Shown piece after piece: positions 1-6,931 of a stretch of DNA of 38,772 bases. Source of the stretch: Deltaproteobacteria bacterium GWC2_42_11 (GTDB taxonomy: Bacteria; Desulfobacterota; GWC2-55-46; UBA9637; GWC2-42-11); NCBI GenBank assembly GCA_001797495.1, contig MGPS01000011.1, positions 1 through 38,772 on the forward strand, in the 5' to 3' direction. The notes beneath the pieces are model-generated. The model did no database searches. It saw nothing but the letters and a program-made list of their open reading frames with translations, and was not told where the DNA came from. Numbering within the stretch: the stretch's first letter is position 1; each line of letters opens with the position of its first letter. The translations under genes were made by a program, and so were the position numbers.

Positions 1-1
1 A

Positions 2-463
2 CACCATGAGGCAGGGCATCCCATGTCAATAATGGACAATGATATTACAACCATAAATGACAGGGTTGTTAAAGGGGATAACCCGATTATGATTCAGGCA
101 ATGGCAGGTGAAAAGATTAAAATAAGACTTGCCAATATCGGGCATCTCCCGCACAAGGTCAGGTATCCTGATGGGTTTATCATTACACATGAGGATGGCT
201 ATCCTGTTCCTAAACATAAGAAGGAACGAATATTAACTATTTTTCCGGGTAAAAGGTATGACATGGTTGTAACTGCAAAGAGAACTGGTAAATTCTTATT
301 CTATCATAGTATTACCATACCACAGGGTTTTAGAGAGGGGCTGTCAAAGGAAGAACCAACCCAAGACTCATCTCATAATGCCCATGAATCTCATGTGGGG
401 CAGGGTGTAGCAGATGTCCCAATAATTATACTGAGTATATCTAAAAAAGGAGATAGACCATGA
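2..463 (+). CDS. Multicopper oxidase / cupredoxin protein, C-terminal part (5' end outside window)
   Basis: The frame is open from the first bases of the window, so this is the 3' end of a longer gene; an internal ATG at 23 is probably not the start. The visible 153 residues look like a later cupredoxin domain of a multicopper oxidase: a beta-rich stretch with 'GEKIKIRLANIGHLPH', then 'DGYPVP' and 'FPGKRYDMVV', which match the second-domain pattern of CopA/CueO-like enzymes. No Cys-His type 1 copper site is seen in this part. The tail is His-rich (SSHNAHESHVG) and may be a metal-binding or linker region. The stop overlaps the start of the next gene by four bases (ATGA), so the two are translationally coupled. 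Family is fairly secure; substrate and copper content cannot be judged from the fragment. Confidence 0.7.
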   Translation, partial: HHEAGHPMSIMDNDITTINDRVVKGDNPIMIQAMAGEKIKIRLANIGHLPHKVRYPDGFIITHEDGYPVPKHKKERILTIFPGKRYDMVVTAKRTGKFLFYHSITIPQGFREGLSKEEPTQDSSHNAHESHVGQGVADVPIIILSISKKGDRP

Positions 464-927
464 GGAGGTATTTGTTAGTAATACTTATTTTAATATTATT
501 TCCTTTCCATTCCTACGCAGGTTTAAGGGGGATGCCCGAGGGTAAACCAAGGGTAGAGGTTGGTGATAAAGCGCCTTTAGAAACCGCTGACCTTAAAAAG
601 GCGCATGAACAAGGAAAGGTGATACTCCTTATGTTCGGCAATATAGACCACTGTATCTACTGCGAGAAGGTATGGGGCAATATAAGAAATCTGCTACCCC
701 AGTACAGCAAAGATGTAGCTGCCATATTAAAGACCCATCGGGCATCCAAATTCTGGGGGCCTGAAGATGAGGCTGTGAAATTAGGCGAAATATATGGTGT
801 GATAGGAGAGCCGTGGCTTTTTATAATAGATAAAAAAGGTATAGTCAGACATATCTTTATGGGTTTTGCAGGAAGAAATGATATAGAAATGGAATTGAAA
901 AAGGTTGTTGATGATAAGACCCGATAA
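460..927 (+). CDS. Secreted thioredoxin-fold protein (CIYC active site)
   Basis: A 155-residue protein with an N-terminal signal peptide (hydrophobic core about residues 4-16, probable cleavage after SYA at residue 20), so it acts in the periplasm. A thioredoxin fold follows: the 'VILLMFG' strand, a CxxC redox pair C65-I-Y-C68, and a cis-proline strand 'GEPWLFIID' (P118), then 'KKGIVRHIFMG'. This layout fits the thioredoxin_7/SoxW-like group of periplasmic thiol oxidoreductases. It overlaps the upstream cupredoxin gene by ATGA, so it may reduce cysteines or help assemble copper sites in that protein or a partner; that role is inferred from position only. No partner DsbD/CcdA gene lies in the window. 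Confidence 0.8.
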   Translation: MRRYLLVILILILFPFHSYAGLRGMPEGKPRVEVGDKAPLETADLKKAHEQGKVILLMFGNIDHCIYCEKVWGNIRNLLPQYSKDVAAILKTHRASKFWGPEDEAVKLGEIYGVIGEPWLFIIDKKGIVRHIFMGFAGRNDIEMELKKVVDDKTR

Positions 928-953
928 GAATAGTTTTAGTATTGGGGTAGATG

Positions 954-1922
954 TTATGCTGTTATACTGGTTCCGCCTTTCCTCTTTGACTCAAAGAGGT
1001 TCTTTTCTGCAGTGCTCACAAGTGTATCCTCGTCCTCGCCGTTTTCCGGGAATGATGCAATGCCTATCCGCAGAGTAAGCGAGGGCTGCTTATCTTTAAA
1101 TACAGATGACTCATTCAGGTCGCTGCATATCCTTTCAGCGACCTTTTTCGCACCATCAGAACCCGTGTCAGGGAAAAGGACTGCGAACCTTGCAGCATAA
1201 CGGCTTGCAGTATCCGTATCTCTCAAACTTGACCTGACAATCTCTGAGATTGCCTTTATCGCCGCATCACCGGCAAGATGTCCGTAAACAGAATTATACT
1301 CTTTTATATGCCCGATTGATGCAATCAGGATGGCAAGAGGCCGATTAGACCTTGATGCCCTCTTCATTTCCTTGCGGAGTTCCTCATAAAAATAATTGTA
1401 GGTGTATGTGCCTGTCATATTGTCCAGTATATGGAGTTCCTCCAGATTCACTTTATTGTCAATAATAAGGGTGCAGAGGTTTGCTATGTCGGTAAATATC
1501 TTCATCTCCTCTTTTGAAAAGAGTGCATCGCTGTTCGTATCCATATACATTATGCCGATTGTCTTGCCGTGGATTGAGAGCGGCACAGCAAAAAGGACTT
1601 TATAGTCATGCTCAAACCTGTAACCGCTTTTGTTGAACATGGGATGCGATTTTGTTATTAAAACCTCTTTGCCTGTCTTCATGATATCGTTCATTATGTC
1701 TGTATCGCACCCTGCATAAAATGATTTTATGTAATCGTTGCTGAGACCCCTTGCAATCCTTATAATCGGACACCCCTTTCTGTCAACAGTGATAATAGCA
1801 CATGTATTATACTTGCAGTAATCCATCAGCCTCTGGACAGCAAGGCTTAATGCCTCGTCATGAGAAAGGCGGCTTGTAAAACTATTTATGACTTCACTTA
1901 CGATATTATTAGGGTTATCCAA
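954..1922 (-). CDS. GAF domain protein with degenerate GGDEF domain
   Basis: The reading frame can begin at GTG 1979, ATG 1958 or TTG 1922. I choose TTG 1922 because an AGGAG ribosome site lies six bases before it and the earlier codons fall inside a repeat element. A GAF-type sensor domain (about residues 10-160 from this start) precedes a GGDEF fold. The signature is broken: where active enzymes read RYGGDEF this one reads RYAARF, one residue short, and the first metal-binding Asp region (usually DxDxFKxxND) reads SIGHIKEYNS. The inhibitory-site motif RxxD survives as RDTD, five residues before the lost signature. It is therefore unlikely to make c-di-GMP and could instead be a c-di-GMP receptor. 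It lies downstream of hypD on the same strand but across a 190-bp repeat-bearing gap, so co-transcription is uncertain. Confidence 0.85.
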   Translation of the reverse strand: MDNPNNIVSEVINSFTSRLSHDEALSLAVQRLMDYCKYNTCAIITVDRKGCPIIRIARGLSNDYIKSFYAGCDTDIMNDIMKTGKEVLITKSHPMFNKSGYRFEHDYKVLFAVPLSIHGKTIGIMYMDTNSDALFSKEEMKIFTDIANLCTLIIDNKVNLEELHILDNMTGTYTYNYFYEELRKEMKRASRSNRPLAILIASIGHIKEYNSVYGHLAGDAAIKAISEIVRSSLRDTDTASRYAARFAVLFPDTGSDGAKKVAERICSDLNESSVFKDKQPSLTLRIGIASFPENGEDEDTLVSTAEKNLFESKRKGGTSITA

Positions 1923-1937
1923 GTTGATCTCCTGATA

Positions 1938-2092
1938 TATTTTTATGCAGAGCGTCATAACTGTGCATACCCGACCCACACTTCGTGTGGGTGCCCCGGC
2001 TCCTCGGCTCGTCGCTGCGACGTAGCGTAAAAACTACGTCTCACCCTCGTCGCGCCTTGATCTGCCTTGTCCTGACGCTGTGTATAAAAACA
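1938..2092. repeat. MITE-like element with imperfect 20-bp terminal inverted repeats
   Basis: The arms at 1938-1957 and 2073-2092 are inverted copies matching at about 18 of 20 positions (core TGACGCT.TG.ATAAAAA). Between them lie two hairpins: ACCCACAC-TTC-GTGTGGGT (1974-1992) and GACGTAG-N8-CTACGTC (2019-2040). There is no convincing coding sequence. It separates hypD from the GAF-GGDEF gene and supplies the possible early start codons of the latter. Confidence 0.55.
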
Positions 2093-2113
2093 ATACCAAA
2101 TAAGAAAAATTTA

Positions 2114-3223
2114 TCAAGTGTTTTTTACGGTGTTTTCAAAACCATGTGCCATTATCCTGCATGTCCCGTCCATTGAAACCATGCACGGTCCGTACGGTCT
2201 GTCAGGGCGGCACCCCTTACCGAATATCGGACACCCTGTCGGATTGATCTTCCCTATCATTACCAGATGGCATGAGCAGTCAGGGTTTATGTCCAGCGGT
2301 CGGGGAATTTCGTGCATATTCTCCGGGAAAAACTTCCTGAAGGCATCATGTTCTGAAAACCTATCTTTCAGTTTAAGCCCCGAACGGGGTATCCTGCCTA
2401 TACCGCGCCAGTAAGCAGGAACAATATCAAATACATCTCCGATAACCTTTTGTGCCTTTTTATTCCCTTCAGGTGCAACAGCCCGTTCATACGCATTTTC
2501 GCAAAGCGGCACCCCATTGTTTATTTGTCTCAATATCTTCAGGACCCCTGTCAATACATCCGCTGGCTCAAAACCTGCTGTCACAACCGGCATCCTGTAT
2601 GCCTCAGGAAAGATATAATACTCTTTCAAACCCATTACAGTTGTTACATGACCGGGTATAAGAAAACCATCTATATGAAGGTCTCCGATACCTAAAAGAA
2701 ATTCCATTACAGGCGGGATAAGTCTATGGGATGTCAGAATGCTTAAATTAGGAGGCAGTCCTCTCTGAACAAGTGCTGCAACACCGCACGCAGTTGTCTC
2801 AAAACCAACTGCAAATAATACGACCTCTTTTTCAGGGTTATTATATGCAATCTTTAGTGAGTCAAATGGACTATACACAGCCCTTATATCAGCGCCATCT
2901 GCCTTTGCATCAGCGAGGCTCCCCTTTGCCGTGGGCACCCGCATCATATCGCCGAATGCTGCAACAATTGCACTATGCTCTAAAGCCAGTTTAATGGCAC
3001 GGCTTATATCAGTCTCAGGGCATACACAGACAGGACATCCGGGTCCTGCTATGACTTCAACATCTTCAGGCAGGAGTTCCCTGAGTCCGTATCTGCTTAT
3101 TGTGTTTTCATGGGTGCCGCAGACATGCATTATCTTTAAAGGGCGGGCAGGTGATTCATCTCCTATCGCTAATGCGAGGTCTTTAATAACAGTTTTATCC
3201 CTGTAACGGTTTGCTGTAAGCAC
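2114..3223 (-). CDS. hypD: Hydrogenase maturation protein HypD
   Basis: HypD is the iron-sulfur scaffold which, with HypC, assembles the Fe(CN)2CO group of [NiFe]-hydrogenases in the cytoplasm. All family marks are present: the 'CGTHE' motif (Cys at about residue 35), 'GPGCPVCVCP' with three cysteines, and the C-terminal [4Fe-4S] region with 'CSCHLVMIG', 'TGCPIFGKGC', 'YGPCMVS' and 'GTC'. Length (369 aa) is normal. Possible starts are TTG 3232 and GTG 3223; GTG has a GAGG ten bases upstream and is preferred. The start overlaps the end of the CODH gene by about 29 bases out of frame, so the two are translationally coupled. No hypE, hypF, hypB or hydrogenase subunit lies in the window. Confidence 0.95.
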   Translation of the reverse strand: MLTANRYRDKTVIKDLALAIGDESPARPLKIMHVCGTHENTISRYGLRELLPEDVEVIAGPGCPVCVCPETDISRAIKLALEHSAIVAAFGDMMRVPTAKGSLADAKADGADIRAVYSPFDSLKIAYNNPEKEVVLFAVGFETTACGVAALVQRGLPPNLSILTSHRLIPPVMEFLLGIGDLHIDGFLIPGHVTTVMGLKEYYIFPEAYRMPVVTAGFEPADVLTGVLKILRQINNGVPLCENAYERAVAPEGNKKAQKVIGDVFDIVPAYWRGIGRIPRSGLKLKDRFSEHDAFRKFFPENMHEIPRPLDINPDCSCHLVMIGKINPTGCPIFGKGCRPDRPYGPCMVSMDGTCRIMAHGFENTVKNT

Positions 3224-5291
3224 CTTTTTCAAGCCTCACTATCCTCTTCAAAAATGTCGGGTCAGGTATAGAGGACAACTGCCAGTTGTTCTGCTCAAGG
3301 ATGGGATTGATTTCATCTCCCATGCCTTCGGGTATATCGTAGTTTGTCCTGACATAAAAATGGATGTCTTCTGGCAGGGTATCTTTTGCACCCCGCTTAA
3401 CGGGGGCACCCTTATAAAGTTCTATATAATTTTTGAGTTTAGTTCGTCTGCCGGATGGAGTATCATTGTGCCTCATTGTAAGTTTTGCTGCTGTATATAA
3501 TGCCTCTTCAAAGTTCTGGACAGAATACAAAAGGCATTCGGGTAATACATGTGTTTTAACCTCATTTCCTGTCCTTGCGTCTATTACTGATGTCTCCTGT
3601 TCACTTTTTACCAGATGGAGTCCATAGTATCTCCCGCGAGGACCAAATATAACAGGTATGCCCAGCCTTGCCGCGCCGACTGCTGTGGCAAATGCCTTTT
3701 GCGTAAATGCCCCCCAGAGGATAATGACAGCGCCGACCTTGTTTATTATATAGTCAGCAATCTCCTCGTAGTTGCCGTTTATTTCACGATGAGACATAAT
3801 CTTTGTTATCTTAATACATGCACCAATAAGATGTGATATTGAAACACATGAACCGAGGTTGGTAATATTCCCGCCGTCGAATATATCAGAGGTCTTTTTG
3901 AATATGCCGCCCCTTGCAGCATCAATAGATGCACATCCACCTGTAGAAACAATATAACCCCTTTTAAGAAATTCATCTGCCATATTGTGAGTAATGCCAG
4001 ACTTCAGACCCCGGACTCCAGGCTGAAAGACAAATCCTCTAGTCTCTGGTCTCAAGTCTCTGGTCTCAAGTTCATTTTTTGCCCTCTGCCCTCCTTCTTC
4101 TTCAGGACATCCGAATATCCCGACAATTCCTGGTATCTCACCCATTATAACAGACGGTGCTACACTTCTTATTTCACCATCTCTTATTGCCCCCCTGCCA
4201 ACAGGCATTTGCCATGTTTCTTGCCCCTTTTGCCCCTTGCCCCCTGACCCCGCTGAGCGGGATGCCCCTATCTTTATTACTGCCTCTGCTGCCTTGTTTT
4301 TGTCTCCTATAAACCCGCTTCTGGTTTCAATGAGGGTACGGGTGATACTCTCAAGTGGAAAACCCGAAATATCATCTAACCCCATAACAGTTTCCTCTGC
4401 TGTTGCTATGATAATGCTGCCTGACTTAACCGCTTCTTCAACAATATCAGCCCTTATGCACTGTGTATCAAGGACAACAACATCAGCAATCCCTGTTTTA
4501 ATAAACTCCAACTGCATTGACTGGCTGCCTATGATTTTAAAACCATGCCCGTGTGAGTGCCTTGAACCATCTATTGCACTGCAGCAAAGACCGCATATCT
4601 CAAAACTATTTGCTGTTTTTTTCTCTTCCAGCATGTGCAAAATATTGTGGCTCACAACAGAATTATGCCCTATAATAAGAACTACAAATTTACTGGTATC
4701 TACTTCTGCTATACCGAAATTTATAATATCTGCTGAACTCCCCTTTGGCATATTCATGGAACTTATCTGGATAATATCTGTCACCTCTGCTGCAAGGTTA
4801 TCAAGCATGCCTGCATGGAGGGTCTTGCTTACAAAATCATCCTTGTCCGCCTCACTGCCGAAACTAACACTGGATAAAAGGTGCGTCAACTGCCTTTCAA
4901 TGTACGAGATAATATCTTCCATGTCAGAAAGCACAGCAGGCTCAATGCCGCAGATAAGGGTTGTCAAAGGCGTGTTTATTGCTGACACATCACCCATATT
5001 AATGCCCCTTGTTCCGCCATACTTATTTATCATGTCCGTCAGGAGTCTTCTTGCATTTGAGGTATGCGCTGATGCGCCAATAACTGCATCAAGGAGGGCA
5101 TACCTTGCCCTGAATGAGTCCTCTGAAATACCGCATTTACCGGGATTTTCATTCAATGGTCTGCATGGACCAAGGCTGCAAAGAGAACAGGTCTTTACAG
5201 GCTTTTTAAAAACCGGTGCGTATCTCTTTAGGAGTATTAAATCCCAGTCTTTCAGGTTTAGTATGTCAGGAAAGGTTGTTCTCACTTCCAT
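3195..5291 (-). CDS. Ni-Fe carbon monoxide dehydrogenase catalytic subunit, CdhA-type, lacking the ferredoxin domain
   Basis: This 698-aa protein aligns by eye with archaeal CdhA (CODH/ACS alpha). The N-terminal cubane motif is present (C35, C38, C43, C53: CSLCSLGPC...GKCGI). The NiFe4S4 C-cluster ligands are all present: H209 (IGHN), C236/C237 (GLCC), C278 (DTQC), C395 (FGC), C453 (TGGC) and C482 (GSCVS), with the catalytic Lys K532 (TQKA). CdhA normally carries a middle domain with two 4Fe4S ferredoxin motifs before 'VGRG'; here it is absent and residues about 344-361 form a Gly/Lys/Gln-rich linker. A second extra segment of about 29 residues (403-433) lies between C395 and C453. Both segments are encoded by repeat DNA. 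The gene starts 12 bp after hypC and overlaps hypD. It probably interconverts CO and CO2, but its electron path must differ from CdhA. No cooC or acs genes are nearby. Hybrid-cluster protein was considered and does not fit. Confidence 0.9.
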   Translation of the reverse strand: MEVRTTFPDILNLKDWDLILLKRYAPVFKKPVKTCSLCSLGPCRPLNENPGKCGISEDSFRARYALLDAVIGASAHTSNARRLLTDMINKYGGTRGINMGDVSAINTPLTTLICGIEPAVLSDMEDIISYIERQLTHLLSSVSFGSEADKDDFVSKTLHAGMLDNLAAEVTDIIQISSMNMPKGSSADIINFGIAEVDTSKFVVLIIGHNSVVSHNILHMLEEKKTANSFEICGLCCSAIDGSRHSHGHGFKIIGSQSMQLEFIKTGIADVVVLDTQCIRADIVEEAVKSGSIIIATAEETVMGLDDISGFPLESITRTLIETRSGFIGDKNKAAEAVIKIGASRSAGSGGKGQKGQETWQMPVGRGAIRDGEIRSVAPSVIMGEIPGIVGIFGCPEEEGGQRAKNELETRDLRPETRGFVFQPGVRGLKSGITHNMADEFLKRGYIVSTGGCASIDAARGGIFKKTSDIFDGGNITNLGSCVSISHLIGACIKITKIMSHREINGNYEEIADYIINKVGAVIILWGAFTQKAFATAVGAARLGIPVIFGPRGRYYGLHLVKSEQETSVIDARTGNEVKTHVLPECLLYSVQNFEEALYTAAKLTMRHNDTPSGRRTKLKNYIELYKGAPVKRGAKDTLPEDIHFYVRTNYDIPEGMGDEINPILEQNNWQLSSIPDPTFLKRIVRLEKGAYSKPLQG
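3993..4085. repeat. Heptad repeat tract inside the CODH gene (second insert)
   Basis: On the plus strand, 4000-4070 reads as successive 7-mers: GACTTCA, GACCCCG, GACTCCA, GGCTGAA, AGACAAA, then AGTCTCT, GGTCTCA, AGTCTCT, GGTCTCA. The last four form a perfect 14-bp duplication. The tract is read in frame on the minus strand as extra residues between the CODH C-cluster cysteines C395 and C453. Confidence 0.75.
4209..4264. repeat. Heptad repeat plus small palindrome inside the CODH gene (first insert)
   Basis: Three TTGCCCC units (4221-4227, 4230-4236, 4237-4243) are followed by CTGACCC and the palindrome CCCGCT-G-AGCGGG (4249-4261). Translated on the minus strand this gives the low-complexity linker that stands where CdhA proteins have their ferredoxin domain. 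A very similar palindrome, CCCCGCT-A-AGCGGGG, occurs at 22824-22838 next to another heptad tract. Confidence 0.7.
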
Positions 5292-5303
5292 ATTAAATTG
5301 GCT

Positions 5304-5489
5304 CTACCATCTGTCTGATATTTCCTCTTCTTCAATCTTACCTATTGCAATACCAGCGTGCACAAGGACATAGTCGCCCTCACTTACATCCACAAGGTCT
5401 AAAAATATCTCCCTCTTTACACCGTTTTTCTCTGCAACACCTGTCTCTCCGTTCTTTTTAATAATCTTCATCGGTATTGCCAGACACAT
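5304..5489 (-). CDS. hypC: Hydrogenase maturation chaperone HypC
   Basis: A 61-residue HypC/HybG-family protein. The N-terminus 'MCLAIP' carries the Cys2 that forms the mixed complex with HypD and binds the Fe(CN)2CO intermediate. The OB-like body follows, with the conserved 'DYVLVHAGIAIGKI'. Its length is at the short end of the family. The GGAG ribosome site is formed by the last codons of hypA, three bases before the ATG, so hypA and hypC are coupled. CooT-like Ni proteins of CODH systems also have an early Cys and are similarly small; the conserved HypC C-terminal half makes HypC the better call. Confidence 0.9.
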   Translation of the reverse strand: MCLAIPMKIIKKNGETGVAEKNGVKREIFLDLVDVSEGDYVLVHAGIAIGKIEEEEISDRW

Positions 5490-5491
5490 AA

Positions 5492-5734
5492 TTACTCCGC
5501 CTCCAGAGAGACTATGTCCAGTTCATTCCCTGAACCCTCATCAATCTCAATATCTGCACCTTCAAACAATGTCTTTTCAGATAATATCTGGAAACAGAAT
5601 GAAAGGGATGACGGCTCAATTGCTGTAAACTGTCCAATCTTGAGTCTTATCTTTGTTATCTTTTTAATATCATGCCGGAGAACCTCTTTTTTAAGTATAT
5701 CCATAAGACTTGCAGCAATTGACAGTTCGTGCAT
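5492..5734 (-). CDS. hypA: HypA-like nickel chaperone lacking the zinc-finger domain
   Basis: HypA delivers Ni to hydrogenase large subunits. The nickel-binding N-terminus Met-His-Glu (MHEL) is intact and fixes the start, although no good ribosome site is seen. The alpha/beta body 'IKKITKIRLKIGQF' and 'SLSFCFQIL' is normal. Family members are about 113-118 aa with a zinc loop of two CxxC pairs; this protein is 80 aa and runs directly from 'ADIEID' to 'GSGNELDIVSLEAE', which matches the strand after the zinc loop. About 35 residues including all four Zn cysteines are therefore missing in frame, with no frameshift. The Ni site may still work but the Zn-dependent structural switch cannot. As first gene of hypA-hypC-CODH-hypD it may serve the CODH as well as, or instead of, a hydrogenase (inference). 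Confidence 0.85.
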   Translation of the reverse strand: MHELSIAASLMDILKKEVLRHDIKKITKIRLKIGQFTAIEPSSLSFCFQILSEKTLFEGADIEIDEGSGNELDIVSLEAE

Positions 5735-5794
5735 GGGGGAAGCATATCATTTTAACTTGATTTTTTACAGGTTTAAAATTAGAGTTTAAACAGC
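5735..5794. promoter_or_regulatory. Divergent promoter region between hypA and acuC
   Basis: Sixty bases separate two divergent genes. On the minus strand a weak sigma-70-like pair TTTAAA-N17-TAAAAT can be read ahead of hypA. No convincing pair is seen for acuC. Neither gene has a strong ribosome site, and I see no clear operator palindrome. Confidence 0.35.
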
Positions 5795-6931
5795 ATGAAA
5801 ACTGCCTTTATATATTCAGATGAGTTCGGGAGTTACAGTTACGGTGGGAGTTACCCAATGCGTCCTGCAAGACTCAAACTGACCTATGAACTCATAAAGG
5901 CATATAGACTGCTGGATTTACCGGATACTCAAATTATTGAGGCAAGAAAGGCTTCTGAAGAAGAAGTCCTTTTATTCCATACAAAGGACTATATCAATGT
6001 CCTGAAAGAGGCAAATGACGGTGTAATACCTGAAAACGGATGGCAGCACGGTCTTGGATATGGAGATAACCCTGTATTCACGGGCGTTTATGATTGGTCA
6101 CTTTATTCTGCAGGTGCATCAGTTCAGGCTGCGGAAACGGTTTTATCAGGGCACACAGATTTTGCATTTAACATCTGCGGCGGACTGCATCATGCAATGA
6201 AGGATAAGGCGTCTGGTTTTTGCTACTTAAACGATGCTGTAATAGCAATAGAATATCTTCTGGAAAGGGGCAAACGAGTTGCATATATTGACATAGATGC
6301 ACATCACGGTGATAGCGTCCAGTTTGCATTTTACGATACAGACAGGGTCATGACCATATCCCTTCATGAAAATGGGGAATATCTTTTTCCGGGAACAGGC
6401 TTTTCACATGAAATCGGCACAGGAAAAGGGAAGGGTTATTCTGTAAACCTCCCATTTCCGCCAGAAACAGATGACATGGTCTTTGTAAATGGGTTTGAAG
6501 AGATTGTGCCTCTGTTTATCAAAAGGTTCAAACCTGACATTCTTGTCACACAACTTGGAGTTGATACATTCAGGACAGACCCGATAACCCATTTAAACCT
6601 TACAACAAACGGCTTTAAGGCAATGGTAAAAAGGTTCAGGTCGTTTAACCTCCCGTGGGTTGCATTGGGAGGCGGCGGCTATAACTTAAGCAATGTTGCA
6701 AGGGCATGGACAATCGCATGGGGTATAATGAACGATGCAGTTCTCACAAACAAAATGCCTGACAGTTTTTCAGAAACAGCAAGAGAGTTCAACATTTCGG
6801 AAAGGATACTAAACGATGCAGAGGATGAACACGCTAAAAACAAATTCTCGGACAAAAAGGAACTTATATGGAAAGAGGTATCTGGAAATATAGACTTCCT
6901 GAAAAGGACAGCATTGCCGCTGATAGGCTAG
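5795..6931 (+). CDS. acuC: AcuC/histone-deacetylase family amidohydrolase
   Basis: A 378-aa class I/II HDAC-fold, zinc-dependent deacetylase. Catalytic features are in place: the tandem His pair H132-H133 (GGLHHAM), Zn ligands D168 and H170 in 'YIDIDAHHGD', the third ligand D257 in 'LGVDTFRTDP', and the transition-state Tyr Y296 in 'GGGGY'. Bacterial AcuC proteins remove acetyl groups from acetyl-CoA synthetase and so control acetate activation; related enzymes act on polyamines. The AcuC-like 'RP.RL..TYELIKAY' N-terminus favours the AcuC group, but the substrate is not proven. It is divergent from hypA, and its 3' end overlaps the convergent bioB end by four bases. Confidence 0.88.
   Translation: MKTAFIYSDEFGSYSYGGSYPMRPARLKLTYELIKAYRLLDLPDTQIIEARKASEEEVLLFHTKDYINVLKEANDGVIPENGWQHGLGYGDNPVFTGVYDWSLYSAGASVQAAETVLSGHTDFAFNICGGLHHAMKDKASGFCYLNDAVIAIEYLLERGKRVAYIDIDAHHGDSVQFAFYDTDRVMTISLHENGEYLFPGTGFSHEIGTGKGKGYSVNLPFPPETDDMVFVNGFEEIVPLFIKRFKPDILVTQLGVDTFRTDPITHLNLTTNGFKAMVKRFRSFNLPWVALGGGGYNLSNVARAWTIAWGIMNDAVLTNKMPDSFSETAREFNISERILNDAEDEHAKNKFSDKKELIWKEVSGNIDFLKRTALPLIG

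Noticed and set aside
954-1922. Active diguanylate cyclase
   Set aside because: The GGDEF signature and metal-binding acids are lost (RYAARF; SIGHIKEYNS).
3195-5291. Hybrid-cluster protein (Hcp) instead of CODH
   Set aside because: The N-terminal cysteine spacing and the IGHN, DTQCIRAD and GSCVS motifs match CdhA, not Hcp.
4237-5373. 378-codon open frame on the plus strand opposite the CODH gene
   Set aside because: The minus-strand CODH has all family motifs; the plus-strand translation has no recognisable domain, and it arises from the codon bias of the opposite strand.
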